The translations under genes and the position numbers were made by a program. Below are positions 7,172 to 15,262 of a DNA stretch of 41,805 bases, piece after piece. The notes under the pieces were generated by a model. That model had not been told where the DNA came from, searched no databases, and saw only the letters and a program-made list of their open reading frames with translations. The DNA is taken from assembly GCA_007988785.1 (NCBI GenBank), contig BJUU01000022.1, positions 1 through 41,805 of the forward strand, in the 5' to 3' direction. Source of the DNA: Agrococcus baldri. Its GTDB lineage: Bacteria > Actinomycetota > Actinomycetes > Actinomycetales > Microbacteriaceae. The stretch's first letter is position 1, and every line of letters starts with the position of its first letter.

Positions 7172-8439
7172 TGCGCAGCTGGGAGCGCGCGGCGGTGCCC
7201 TCGCTCGAGGCGATGGGCCACGGGGACGGCCCGCTGCCGAGCGTGCACGACGTGCGCACCGACGCGCGCGCGACCGTACCGGCCGGGCCCACCGCATCCA
7301 TGTACACGTGCGGCATCACGCCCTACGACGCGACCCACCTCGGGCATGCGTTCACCTACCTCGCCTTCGACACGCTCACGCGCGTGTGGCTCGACGCCGG
7401 CATCGAGGTGCGCACGGCGATGAACTCGACCGACGTCGACGACCCGCTGCTCGAGCGGGCGCGGCGCGACGGCGTCGACTGGCGCGAGCTGGCCGAGCGG
7501 CAGCAGCAGCTGTTCCGCGACGACATGGCTGCGCTGCGCATCCTGCCGCCCGACCGCTGGGTGGCCGTGACCGAGCGGATCGCGCCGATCGCGGCGGGCG
7601 TGCGGCGGATGCTCGACTCCGGTGACGCGTACCGGCTCGCGGCCCCGGAGGGCGAGGGCGCGACGGGCGAGGACGTGCTGTTCGACACCACGCGCGCCCG
7701 CCGGTTCCGGGTGGGCGAGGGCAGCCGCACCGACGAAGCGGAGATGGTCGCGCTCACGCGCGAGTTCGGCGGCGACCCCGACCGGCCCGGCAAGCGCTCG
7801 CCGCTCGACCCGCTGCTGTGGCGCGCGGAGCGGCCGGGGGAGCCCGCCTGGGATTCTCCGGTGGGCCGCGGCCGCCCGGGCTGGCACGTCGAGTGCACCG
7901 TGATCGCCATGGAGGAGCTGGGCGCGCCCTTCACGGTCGCCGCCGGCGGGCGCGACCTGCGCTTCCCGCACCAGGAGCTGCAGGGGCACCACGCCATCGC
8001 GCTGGGCGCCCCGCTGTTCAGCCAGACGCGCCTGAACGCCGGGCTGGTCGCCTACGCGGGCGAGAAGATGTCGAAGTCGCTCGGCAACCTCGTGCTCGTC
8101 TCGCGGCTGCTCGAGCGGGGCGCGAGGCCGGCAGCCCTGCGGCTCGCGCTGCTCGACCACCACTGGCGGCAGGACTGGGAGTGGCGCGACGGCGAGCTCG
8201 AGGCCGCCGAGCAGCGCCTCGACCGCTGGCTCGCGTGGTCGGCGACGCCCGACGACGACCCCTCGCTGGCCGAGTCGATCGTGCCGTGGCTGCGGGTGAC
8301 GCTCGCCGACGACCTCAACACGCCGGCGGCCCTGCAGGCGGTCGACGCGTTCATCCAGCGCGCGCCGGCCGACGAGGGCAGCCTCGCCGCGATCGATGCG
8401 CTGCTGGGCATCGATCTGCGGAGCGTCGCCGCCCGCTGA
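7171..8439 (+). CDS. mshC: Cysteine--1-D-myo-inosityl 2-amino-2-deoxy-alpha-D-glucopyranoside ligase (mycothiol biosynthesis)
   Basis: Joins L-cysteine to GlcN-inositol with ATP, the third committed step of mycothiol synthesis, the main low-molecular-weight thiol of actinobacteria. At 422 residues it resembles a cysteinyl-tRNA synthetase core. Cys47 (zinc ligand, MYTCGITPYD), the HLGH motif at 56-59, the GWHVECTVIA zinc segment and the K-MSKS motif starting at Lys299 are visible. A full CysRS would carry a longer anticodon-binding tail. ATGA overlap couples it to uppP. The PAC2 gene faces it with a 3-bp gap. Confidence 0.93.
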   Translation: MRSWERAAVPSLEAMGHGDGPLPSVHDVRTDARATVPAGPTASMYTCGITPYDATHLGHAFTYLAFDTLTRVWLDAGIEVRTAMNSTDVDDPLLERARRDGVDWRELAERQQQLFRDDMAALRILPPDRWVAVTERIAPIAAGVRRMLDSGDAYRLAAPEGEGATGEDVLFDTTRARRFRVGEGSRTDEAEMVALTREFGGDPDRPGKRSPLDPLLWRAERPGEPAWDSPVGRGRPGWHVECTVIAMEELGAPFTVAAGGRDLRFPHQELQGHHAIALGAPLFSQTRLNAGLVAYAGEKMSKSLGNLVLVSRLLERGARPAALRLALLDHHWRQDWEWRDGELEAAEQRLDRWLAWSATPDDDPSLAESIVPWLRVTLADDLNTPAALQAVDAFIQRAPADEGSLAAIDALLGIDLRSVAAR

Positions 8440-8454
8440 GGCTCAGACGGGCGG
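8429..8454. terminator. Hairpin spanning both stop codons of mshC and the PAC2 gene
   Basis: CCGCCCG-CTGAG and CTCAG-(A)-CGGGCGG form a near-perfect 12-bp stem with one bulged A. The TGA stops of both convergent genes lie inside it, so it can serve as a bidirectional terminator with no intergenic space. Confidence 0.55.
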
Positions 8455-9402
8455 GGCGTCCTCGTCCGGCTCGTCGTCGCGCCGCGGGGCGGAGGGCGGC
8501 GCCTGGCCGCCGCCCTGCCACGGCTTGGGGCCCTGGTCGCGCAGGAAGCGCTCGAACTCGTGCGCGATCGCCTCGCCGCTCGCCTCCGGGCTCTCGACGG
8601 CATCGCGCTGCTCCTCGAGCTTGCCGATGTAGGCGCGCATGTCGTCGTCCCGCTCGGTGATCTCGTCGATGCCGCGCTCCCACTCGCCCGCCTGCTCGGG
8701 CAGGTCGCCCAGCGGGATGGTGACGTCGAGCATCTCCGAGAGCCGGTCGAGCAGCGCCACGACGGCCTTGGGCGCCGCCGCGTTGTGCACGTAGTGGGGC
8801 ACAGAGGCCCACAGCGAGGCGGTCGCGATGCCGGCCTCCCGCGCGAGCAGGCCGAGCACCGACATGATGCCCGTCGGGCCCTCGTACTCGCTCTCGAGCA
8901 CGCCCAGCCGCGCCTGCAGCTCGGCGCTCTCGCTCGAGACAGAGGTCGCGATGGGCCGCGTGTGCGGCACGTCGGCGAGCATCGAGCCGACGAACACGAT
9001 CGCGTCGACCTCGCAGCCGCGCGCGATCTCGAGGAACTCGGCGGCGAACGCCGTCCAGTTGCGGCTCGGCTCGGCGCCCACGAGCGCGAACAGCTCGCCC
9101 TCGTTGCCCGAGGAGACGTCGAGCCCCGCGTCCTGGGCCAGCGAGGTCCTGCCGGAGGGGCGCGTGGGGGCGTAGGCGATCGTCGCCGGCCACTGCAGCG
9201 CGCGGGTGCCGTCGTCGAGCGTGCGGATCACCGGTCGGTGGAGCGCGAAGTCGACGAAGTCCTCGGGCTCGATCTCGTCGAACGCCTCGAGCTCGCATGC
9301 CTCGATCAGCTTCCGCACCGCACCACTGGCGGCATCGCCCGCATCGGTCCAGCCCTCGAAGGCCACGACCATGATGCGACCCTCGATGGGTCCTCGTGCC
9401 AC
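8443..9402 (-). CDS. PAC2-family protein (proteasome assembly chaperone-like)
   Basis: A 319-residue protein with the PAC2 fold (VVAFEGWTDAGDAASGAVRKL at the start, then SGNEGELFALVGAEPSRNW and VGSMLADVPHTRP). PAC2 proteins are widespread in actinobacteria; the name comes from eukaryotic proteasome chaperones, but their bacterial job is unproven. The last ~25 residues are proline- and acid-rich and probably disordered. The GTG at 9402 is chosen because GAGGAGG lies about 8 nt upstream; TAGAGT (9431-9436, reverse) is a suitable -10. It is divergent from the HAD gene. Confidence 0.85.
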   Translation of the reverse strand: MARGPIEGRIMVVAFEGWTDAGDAASGAVRKLIEACELEAFDEIEPEDFVDFALHRPVIRTLDDGTRALQWPATIAYAPTRPSGRTSLAQDAGLDVSSGNEGELFALVGAEPSRNWTAFAAEFLEIARGCEVDAIVFVGSMLADVPHTRPIATSVSSESAELQARLGVLESEYEGPTGIMSVLGLLAREAGIATASLWASVPHYVHNAAAPKAVVALLDRLSEMLDVTIPLGDLPEQAGEWERGIDEITERDDDMRAYIGKLEEQRDAVESPEASGEAIAHEFERFLRDQGPKPWQGGGQAPPSAPRRDDEPDEDAPPV

Positions 9403-9430
9403 GCCCGGCACCTCCTCGCGTCGAACGTCC

Positions 9431-9453
9431 ACTCTACGCTTGCGCATTAGGCT
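9431..9453. promoter_or_regulatory. Divergent promoters of the PAC2 and HAD genes
   Basis: On the reverse strand TAGAGT (9431-9436) faces the PAC2 gene. On the forward strand TAGGCT (9448-9453) lies exactly 6 nt before the HAD GTG at 9460, a leaderless arrangement. The two -10 boxes are about 12 bp apart and may interfere with each other. Confidence 0.55.
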
Positions 9454-9459
9454 TGCGCG

Positions 9460-10134
9460 GTGACCTCACCCGCCCCCGACGCCGTCCTGTTCGACATGGA
9501 CGGCACCCTGATCGACACCGAGCCGCAGTGGATGGCCGCCGAGGCCCGGCTGGCGGCGGAGCACGGCATCCCCTGGGGCAGCGCCGAGGCAGAGGCGCTC
9601 GTGGGCGTCGACCTGTGGGATGGCGCGCGCTCGTTCATCGCGAAGGGCGTGCCGATGGAGGAGGACGCCATCGTGGCGCGCCTGGTGGGCGAGGTGCTCT
9701 CCGCCATCGGCGACGAGCTCCCGGCCCGGCCCGGCGCCATCGAGCTGCTGCGCGCGCTGCTGGACGCCCGCGTGCCGGTCGCGCTCGTCACGATGTCGAC
9801 GCGCGAGATCGTCGACCGCGTCGAGGCGGCCCTCACCGAGCGCCTGGGCCGCCCGCCCTTCGCCGTCACGGTCGCGGGCGACGAGTGCACGCGCGGCAAG
9901 CCGCATCCGGAGCCCTACCTGCAGGCGCTGCGGATGCTCGGGGCCGACGCGGCGCGCTCGGTCGCGATCGAGGATTCCCTCAACGGCGCGCGCAGCGCGC
10001 TCGCCGCGGGCCTCACGACGATCGGCGTGCCGCACGCGGTCGACGTCTCGCAGCTGCCGGGCATCGTGCACTGGCCCAGCCTCACCGGCCGCACGGTCGC
10101 CGATCTCGCGGCGACGGTCGAGGTGCCCGCGTGA
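9460..10134 (+). CDS. HAD-superfamily phosphatase (beta-phosphoglucomutase-like)
   Basis: A 224-residue HAD hydrolase, subfamily IA. Motif I is FDMDGTLIDTE near the N-terminus, with nucleophile and acid Asp; motif II is VTMSTR; motif III/IV is GKPHPEPYLQA and IEDSLNGARSA. The alpha-helical cap between motifs I and II is typical of small sugar phosphate phosphatases or phosphoglucomutases. The substrate is not predictable. The leaderless GTG is set by the TAGGCT box. Its TGA overlaps the trmI ATG by one base, so it probably heads the trmI operon. Confidence 0.88.
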   Translation: MTSPAPDAVLFDMDGTLIDTEPQWMAAEARLAAEHGIPWGSAEAEALVGVDLWDGARSFIAKGVPMEEDAIVARLVGEVLSAIGDELPARPGAIELLRALLDARVPVALVTMSTREIVDRVEAALTERLGRPPFAVTVAGDECTRGKPHPEPYLQALRMLGADAARSVAIEDSLNGARSALAAGLTTIGVPHAVDVSQLPGIVHWPSLTGRTVADLAATVEVPA

Positions 10135-11186
10135 TGGGCAGGAGCGGCCCCTTCCAGTGGGGCGACGTGGTGCAGCTGACCGGCCCCAAGCAGCGCAGGT
10201 ACACGATCGTGCTCGCCGAGGGGAAGCAGTTCGGCACCCAGCACGGCGCGCTGCCGCACGCCGACTTCGTCGGCCTCGACGACGGCTCGCTGGTCTCCGT
10301 GGGCGAGTCGGAGTACCTCGCCATCCGCCCGCTGCTGCAGGACTACGTGATGTCGATGCCGCGCGGCGCCGCCATCATCTACCCGAAGGACGCCTCCCAC
10401 ATCGTCGGCTTCGCCGACATCCACCCCGACCTCACCATCGTCGAGGCCGGCGTCGGCTCTGGTGCCCTGTCGCTCTGGCTGCTGCGGGCGCTGCACGGCA
10501 CCGGCCGGCTCGTCTCCTTCGAGCGCCGCGAGGAGTTCCGCGATGTCGCGGAGGCGAACGTCACCGGCTTCTTCGGCGAGCGGCCCGCGAACTGGCAGAC
10601 CGTGCTGGGCGACCTCGCCGACGAGCTCGGCGAGCACGTCGCCGACGGCGAGGCCGACCGCGTGCTGCTCGACATGCTCGCCCCCTGGGAGTGCGTCGAC
10701 GCCACCGCGCTGGCGCTGCGGCCCGGCGGCCTCGTGCTCTGCTACGTCGCCACGGTCACGCAGCTCTCCCGCACCGTCGAGGCCATCCGTGCCGACGGCC
10801 GCTTCACCGCGCCGGTCTCGAGCGAGACGCTCGTGCGCGGCTGGCACGTCGAGGGCCTCGCCGTGCGCCCCGACCACCGGATGGTCGCCCACACCGGCTT
10901 CCTCATGACGGCCAGGCGCGTCGCCGACGGCGTCGAGCTGCCGAGCTTCCGTCGACGCGCCGCCAAGGCCGACTTCGCGGAGGCCGACATCGAGGCGTGG
11001 ACGCCCGGCGCGGTCGGCGATCGGGCCCCGAGCGACAAGCGCGCCCGCCGCGCCCGCCGCGACGCGCAGCGCCAGGCGGCCGCCATCGCGGCGGGCACCT
11101 CCGCAGGGGTCGCGGGCGAGCCCGTGGCCCCGACCGCAGACCCGGCGCACGCCGACTCGGCCGACTCGGCCGCGCAGGTAGACTGA
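10134..11186 (+). CDS. trmI: tRNA (adenine-58-N1)-methyltransferase
   Basis: SAM-dependent methyltransferase that makes m1A58 in the tRNA T loop. The N-terminal small domain (GPFQWGDVVQLTGPKQRRYTIVL) and the Rossmann motif IVEAGVGSGALSLWLLRAL are diagnostic, with VLLDMLAPWE as motif IV. At 350 residues it is longer than the usual ~280. The extra C-terminal tail (about residue 295 on) is basic, then Ala/Asp-rich (RARRARRDAQRQ, repeated ADSADS), and is probably disordered. It starts in the HAD stop codon. In M. tuberculosis the trmI homologue lies near the Pup-proteasome genes; here the next gene is the FKBP lipoprotein. Confidence 0.92.
   Translation: MGRSGPFQWGDVVQLTGPKQRRYTIVLAEGKQFGTQHGALPHADFVGLDDGSLVSVGESEYLAIRPLLQDYVMSMPRGAAIIYPKDASHIVGFADIHPDLTIVEAGVGSGALSLWLLRALHGTGRLVSFERREEFRDVAEANVTGFFGERPANWQTVLGDLADELGEHVADGEADRVLLDMLAPWECVDATALALRPGGLVLCYVATVTQLSRTVEAIRADGRFTAPVSSETLVRGWHVEGLAVRPDHRMVAHTGFLMTARRVADGVELPSFRRRAAKADFAEADIEAWTPGAVGDRAPSDKRARRARRDAQRQAAAIAAGTSAGVAGEPVAPTADPAHADSADSAAQVD
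11179..11184 (+). promoter_or_regulatory. Putative -10 box of the FKBP-paf-tat run
   Basis: TAGACT overlaps the end of trmI and would give a ~27-nt leader with an AAAGG ribosome-binding site before the GTG at 11217. No clear -35 is visible. Confidence 0.4.
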
Positions 11187-11216
11187 GCCGACCCCCGACC
11201 CCCGAAAGGCATCGCT

Positions 11217-12197
11217 GTGCGCACACGCCCCCTCACGATCGCCGCGCTGCTCGTCGCCGCGGCCGGCCTCACCGCCTGCCAGGCGCCCGCGGGCAGCCTC
11301 GACGGCTGCTTGCCGCCGCTGCCCGACGGCGCGGCCTCCGGCCAGGTGCAGGTCGAGCGCACCGACGGCGTGCCGACGGCCGAGTTCGAGATGCCGCTCG
11401 TGAGCGAGGGCGACCAGGCGACGCACACGGGCGGCGAGGGGCAGCGCGTGGGCGAGGGCGACGTGGTCGACGCCGACTACGTGGTCTACTCCGGCAAGAC
11501 CGGCGACGTCATCACCAGCTCGTACGAGACGCCGGGCGCGCAGGCGCCCGCCGCGGAGCCGCTGCGCCTGGCCGCCGGCGGCGACTCCTCGCTCGGCCAG
11601 GCCGTCACCTGCGCCGCACCGGGCTCGAGCATCGTGCTGACGACGACGATCGACAGCCTGTTCGGCCCCGGCGCCGCCTCGCCCCAGCTCGACATCACCC
11701 CCACCGACACGGCGGTCGTGGTGCTCGACGTCACCGGCACCCACCCGGGCCGCGCCGAGGGCAACGCCCGCCCCGGCCAGCAGGGCATGCCGGCCGTCAC
11801 GCTCGCGACCGACGGCACGCCGGGCGTCACCTTCCCCGGCAGCCCGGCGCCGGAGGAGCTCACCGTCATGCAGAGCATCGAGGGCACGGGCGAGCCCGTG
11901 GCCGAGGGCGACAGCATGCTGCTGCACTACACCGGCATCGTGTGGGAGACCGAGGAGGTGTTCGACTCCTCCTGGGAGCGCGGCACCCCGACGGCGATGA
12001 CGATCGACGACGCGAGCCTCATCCCCGGCTTCGTCGACGCGGTCGTCGGGCAGCCCATCGGCAGCCAGGTCGTGGTCTCGATCCCGCAGGAGCTCGGCTA
12101 CGCCGATCCGGCGACGCGCCCGGCGTCGATCCAGGAGGGCGACCACCTCCTGTTCGTGATCGACATCCTCGACCGGGTCGAGCCCGCAGCCGGCTGA
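11217..12197 (+). CDS. Lipoprotein with two FKBP-type peptidyl-prolyl isomerase domains
   Basis: A 326-residue secreted lipoprotein. A signal peptide ends in the lipobox LTAC with Cys21 as the lipidated residue. The first FKBP-like domain (about 60-165) is degenerate. The second (about 215-322) has the canonical VAEGDSMLLHYTGIVWETEEVFDSSW entry, a PGFVDAVVG segment and an IPQELGYAD / LLFVIDILD end, so it probably folds extracytoplasmic proteins. FKBP genes commonly precede pafB in actinobacteria. The GTG start at 11217 has AAAGG upstream. Its stop overlaps the pafB ATG. Confidence 0.88.
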   Translation: MRTRPLTIAALLVAAAGLTACQAPAGSLDGCLPPLPDGAASGQVQVERTDGVPTAEFEMPLVSEGDQATHTGGEGQRVGEGDVVDADYVVYSGKTGDVITSSYETPGAQAPAAEPLRLAAGGDSSLGQAVTCAAPGSSIVLTTTIDSLFGPGAASPQLDITPTDTAVVVLDVTGTHPGRAEGNARPGQQGMPAVTLATDGTPGVTFPGSPAPEELTVMQSIEGTGEPVAEGDSMLLHYTGIVWETEEVFDSSWERGTPTAMTIDDASLIPGFVDAVVGQPIGSQVVVSIPQELGYADPATRPASIQEGDHLLFVIDILDRVEPAAG

Positions 12198-13246
12198 TGA
12201 GCCGCATCGAGGCCGAGGAGCGGCAGTTCTCGCTGCTGCTGGCGCTCGTCGACACGAGCGTCGGCTTCACGAAGCAGGAGCTCTTCACCCGTGTCGCCGG
12301 CTACCAGGGGCAGGCCGTCGGCGACGCGCTCGAGCGCATGTTCGAGCGCGACAAGGATGCGCTGCGCGACCACGGCATCGTCATCGACGTCGTGCAGCCG
12401 CCGGGCGACGACAGCAACCAGGAGGCCCGCTACCGCGTGCTCGACGGCGTGCTGGGCTCGCCCGCCGAGCTGCAGTTCGACGCCGAGGAGCGCGACCTGC
12501 TCGACCTGGCCCTGCGCGTGTGGCACGAGGGCGGCCTCACCGAGGAGTCGCAGCGCGCGGCGCTCAAGCTGCGCGCCGACCCCGAGTTCCGCGGCGGCCT
12601 GCCGCTCGAGCGCACCCCTGGCCGCACGAGCGAGCCCTCCGGCGACGGTGCCGGGCCCGCGACGGCGACGATCCTGCAGCCGCGACAGCGCGCCCGCGAG
12701 AGCGCGTTCCAGGCCCTCAAGCGCGCCGCCGACCGGCGGCGGGAGGTGGTCTTCGACTACCTCAAGCCCGGCGAGCGCATGGCCCGCAGCCGCACGGTGC
12801 AGCCCTGGGCGACGGTGCTGTTCCGCGGCCGCTGGATGCTCGTCGGCCACGACGTGGGCGCCGAGGACTCGCGCACCTTCCTCATGCAGCGCATCGTCTC
12901 GCCGGTGCGGGACCGCGCGGCGAGGCAGCCCTTCGAGGTGCCCGCCGATGCCGCCTCCGCCGCGCTCGCCAAGCTCGAGCAGATCTGGGCGAGCGCCTCG
13001 GTGGGCGTGCACGCGCTGCCCGGCAGCGACGCCGACATCCGGCTGCGGCACCGGCGCGGCACGACCGAGGAGGACGGCCTGCTCGTGGTCCATCACGCCG
13101 ACCGGCACCTGATCGCCGACGAGTTCACGGGCTTCGGCTCCGACGTCGCCATCGCCTGGCCCGCCGAGCAGCGCGAGCTCGTGCGCCAGCGCCTGCAGCG
13201 CATCCGCGACGCGCACGCCGAGCACCGCGAGGAGCCGGCATCGTGA
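12197..13246 (+). CDS. pafB: WYL-domain transcriptional regulator PafB
   Basis: A 349-residue protein with an N-terminal winged HTH (FSLLLALVDTSVGFTKQELF...), a central WYL domain (VVFDYLKPGERMARSRTVQPWATVLFRGRWMLVGHD, about 175-225) and a C-terminal WCX region. With PafC it forms the activator of the SOS-independent DNA-damage response in mycobacteria; single-stranded DNA is the proposed WYL ligand. It overlaps its neighbours on both sides (ATGA with FKBP, GTGA with pafC), so the three are an operon. pafA, which gives the genes their name, is not next to it here. Confidence 0.9.
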   Translation: MSRIEAEERQFSLLLALVDTSVGFTKQELFTRVAGYQGQAVGDALERMFERDKDALRDHGIVIDVVQPPGDDSNQEARYRVLDGVLGSPAELQFDAEERDLLDLALRVWHEGGLTEESQRAALKLRADPEFRGGLPLERTPGRTSEPSGDGAGPATATILQPRQRARESAFQALKRAADRRREVVFDYLKPGERMARSRTVQPWATVLFRGRWMLVGHDVGAEDSRTFLMQRIVSPVRDRAARQPFEVPADAASAALAKLEQIWASASVGVHALPGSDADIRLRHRRGTTEEDGLLVVHHADRHLIADEFTGFGSDVAIAWPAEQRELVRQRLQRIRDAHAEHREEPAS

Positions 13247-14196
13247 GCGCCAGCCGCATCGAGCGCGGCATCGGCCTGCTGCTCTCGCTCATCCAGTACG
13301 TCACGGCCTCCGGCTCGGTCACCGTGCAGGAGGCTGCCGCGCACTTCGGCGTGCCCGAGCAGCGCATCCGGGAGGCCGTGGAGCGCGTCTTCATGGCCGG
13401 GGTGCCCGACGGCGCCGGCGACTTCATCCGCTTCGACATCGACTTCGACGCGTTCGAGCAGCACGACGTCATCTCCGTGACCATGCGGCCCGCCTTCGAG
13501 GACGAGACGGTGCGCCTGTCGCCGCGCGAGGCGAGCGCGCTCATCGCCGGCCTCACGCTCGTCTCCGGCTACACCGGCGCCGCCCCCGAGCGCGTCGCCG
13601 CGCTGCGCGACAAGCTGCGCAGGGCGGCCTCGCAGGGCGCCGACACCGTGGCCGTCGACGCGCTCGCCGTGCCGCACGCCGCGCAGATCATCCGCGACGC
13701 CATCCGCGATCGCCGCGTGCTCGCGATCGACTATCGCAAGCTCGGCGAGGCATCCGCGCGCCGCCGCGTCGCGCCGCTCAAGCTCGACCTCAACGAGGGC
13801 CAGGTCTTCGTCGAGGGCGCCGACCTCGACAAGCACGGCATGCGCACCTTCCGGCTCGACCGCATCGAGCGCATCGAGGCGACAGGGGATGCCTGGCCTG
13901 ATGCGCTGCCCGAGCGGGAGCGCACGGTCGCCGGCACCGCGCAGGTGGTCGCCACCCGCGCCGCCGCCGCGCTGCTCGCCGACTACGCGGCCTCCGAGCC
14001 CGTCTCGGTGGACGGCGAGCGCGTGCGGCTCGACATCGAGGTCTGGAGCGAGGCGAGCGTGCTGCGCGCGGTCGCCGCGTGCGGCGGCGACGCCGAGATC
14101 GTGGCGCCGGCGAGCCTGCGGCGGGCGATGCACCGCTTCGCCGTGGAGGCGCTCGGCGAGGCGCACCACGAGGTCGGGGCCTCCAGCGGGGAGTGA
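13243..14196 (+). CDS. pafC: WYL-domain transcriptional regulator PafC
   Basis: A 317-residue partner of PafB. It has an N-terminal winged HTH (IERGIGLLLSLIQYVTASGSVTVQEAAAHFGV), a WYL domain (VLAIDYRKLGEASARRRVAPLKLDLNEGQVFVEGAD) and a WCX tail. The two proteins act together, fused in some actinobacteria but separate here. GTG start with 4-nt overlap to pafB. tatA follows after 63 bp with its own possible -10. Confidence 0.9.
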   Translation: MSASRIERGIGLLLSLIQYVTASGSVTVQEAAAHFGVPEQRIREAVERVFMAGVPDGAGDFIRFDIDFDAFEQHDVISVTMRPAFEDETVRLSPREASALIAGLTLVSGYTGAAPERVAALRDKLRRAASQGADTVAVDALAVPHAAQIIRDAIRDRRVLAIDYRKLGEASARRRVAPLKLDLNEGQVFVEGADLDKHGMRTFRLDRIERIEATGDAWPDALPERERTVAGTAQVVATRAAAALLADYAASEPVSVDGERVRLDIEVWSEASVLRAVAACGGDAEIVAPASLRRAMHRFAVEALGEAHHEVGASSGE

Positions 14197-14221
14197 CGAT
14201 CCCGCCCCGCCGCGAGCGCGG

Positions 14222-14227
14222 TAGGAT
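14222..14227 (+). promoter_or_regulatory. Putative -10 box of the tatA-tatC-helY run
   Basis: TAGGAT lies 32 nt before the tatA ATG, leaving a short leader with a GAGGGG ribosome-binding site. Confidence 0.4.
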
Positions 14228-14259
14228 GGGTGACGACCGAGACAGGGCGAGGGGCGATC

Positions 14260-14466
14260 ATGGGTGGATTCTTTGGCAATGCGGCATCGCATTGGTGGAT
14301 CATCCTCATCATCGTCGTGCTCGTGTTCGGCGCGACGAAGCTGCCGGCGCTCGCGCGCAGCCTCGGCCAGTCGGTCAACATCCTGAAGAAGGAAGTCAAG
14401 GGCGACGGCGACGAGACGACCGCCCAGGGCACCGACGACTCGACCTCCAGCACCGACCGGAAGTAG
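14260..14466 (+). CDS. tatA: Twin-arginine translocase subunit TatA
   Basis: A 68-residue pore-forming subunit of the Tat system, which exports folded proteins. One N-terminal membrane helix (WWIILIIVVLVFGATKLPAL, with the conserved FG hinge) is followed by an amphipathic helix (ARSLGQSVNILKKEVKG) and a polar tail. The ATG at 14260 follows a GAGGGG box by 6 nt; an in-frame GTG at 14230 would add ten non-conserved residues. tatC follows after 3 bp. There is no tatB nearby, which is normal for a minimal system. Confidence 0.92.
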   Translation: MGGFFGNAASHWWIILIIVVLVFGATKLPALARSLGQSVNILKKEVKGDGDETTAQGTDDSTSSTDRK

Positions 14467-14469
14467 CCG

Positions 14470-15249
14470 ATGGCCCGCAAGGGGCGCACGGCTGACCCCC
14501 AGGGCCGGATGAAGCTGGCCGCGCACCTGCGCGAGTTCAAGCGCCGCTTCTACATCTCCGGCGCCGCGATCGTGCTCGCCGCGATCGGCGGCTTCTTCCT
14601 CGCCGAGCCGCTGCTGCGGCTGCTGAGCGCGCCGCTCGAGGAGCTGCAGGCCTCTGGGCTCGACGTCGAGCTCAACATCACCAACATCACGCAGGCCTTC
14701 GACGTGCAGATGCGCATCGGCTTCCTGCTCGGCCTCATCATCTCGAGCCCGATCTGGATCTGGCAGCTGCTCGCGTTCATCGTGCCGGCGCTGCGCACCA
14801 TCGAGCGCCGCTACGTCTTCGGCTTCATCGCCGCAGCCGTGCCGCTGTTCGTCGCCGGCTGCGCCACCGGCTGGTTCGTGCTGCCCCGCATCATCCGGCT
14901 CTTCGTCGGCTTCACGCCGGACGGCTTCACCGCCTTCCTGGGCGCCACCGACTACTGGGACTTCTCGCTCAAGCTCGTCTTCGCCGCCGGTGTCGCCTAC
15001 ACGCTGCCGGTGGTCGTGGTCTTCCTGAACCTCGCGAGCGTCGTCACCGGCAAGGCGATCCTGGGCGCATGGCGCTGGGCCGTGCTCACCGCGACCCTGT
15101 TCGGCGCCTTCGTCACCCCCGCCGGCGACGTCTGGAGCATGTTCATCATCTCGGTGCCGATGGTGGTGCTCTACTTCGCCGCCACCGGCATCGCGCTGCT
15201 CGTCGACCGTCGCCGCGCGAAGCGCGAGTCTGCCAGGGTTGAGGCATGA
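14470..15249 (+). CDS. tatC: Twin-arginine translocase subunit TatC
   Basis: Multi-pass receptor for twin-arginine signal peptides, 259 residues with six hydrophobic helices. Near the N-terminus is HLREFKRRF, the TatC motif that contacts the signal peptide, and later FDVQMRIGFLLGLIISSPIWIWQL and the TPAGDVWSMFIISVPMVVLYF end. It forms a unit with tatA upstream; helY begins 13 bp after its stop, the same order as in M. tuberculosis. Confidence 0.95.
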   Translation: MARKGRTADPQGRMKLAAHLREFKRRFYISGAAIVLAAIGGFFLAEPLLRLLSAPLEELQASGLDVELNITNITQAFDVQMRIGFLLGLIISSPIWIWQLLAFIVPALRTIERRYVFGFIAAAVPLFVAGCATGWFVLPRIIRLFVGFTPDGFTAFLGATDYWDFSLKLVFAAGVAYTLPVVVVFLNLASVVTGKAILGAWRWAVLTATLFGAFVTPAGDVWSMFIISVPMVVLYFAATGIALLVDRRRAKRESARVEA

Positions 15250-15262
15250 GCGGGATGCACCG

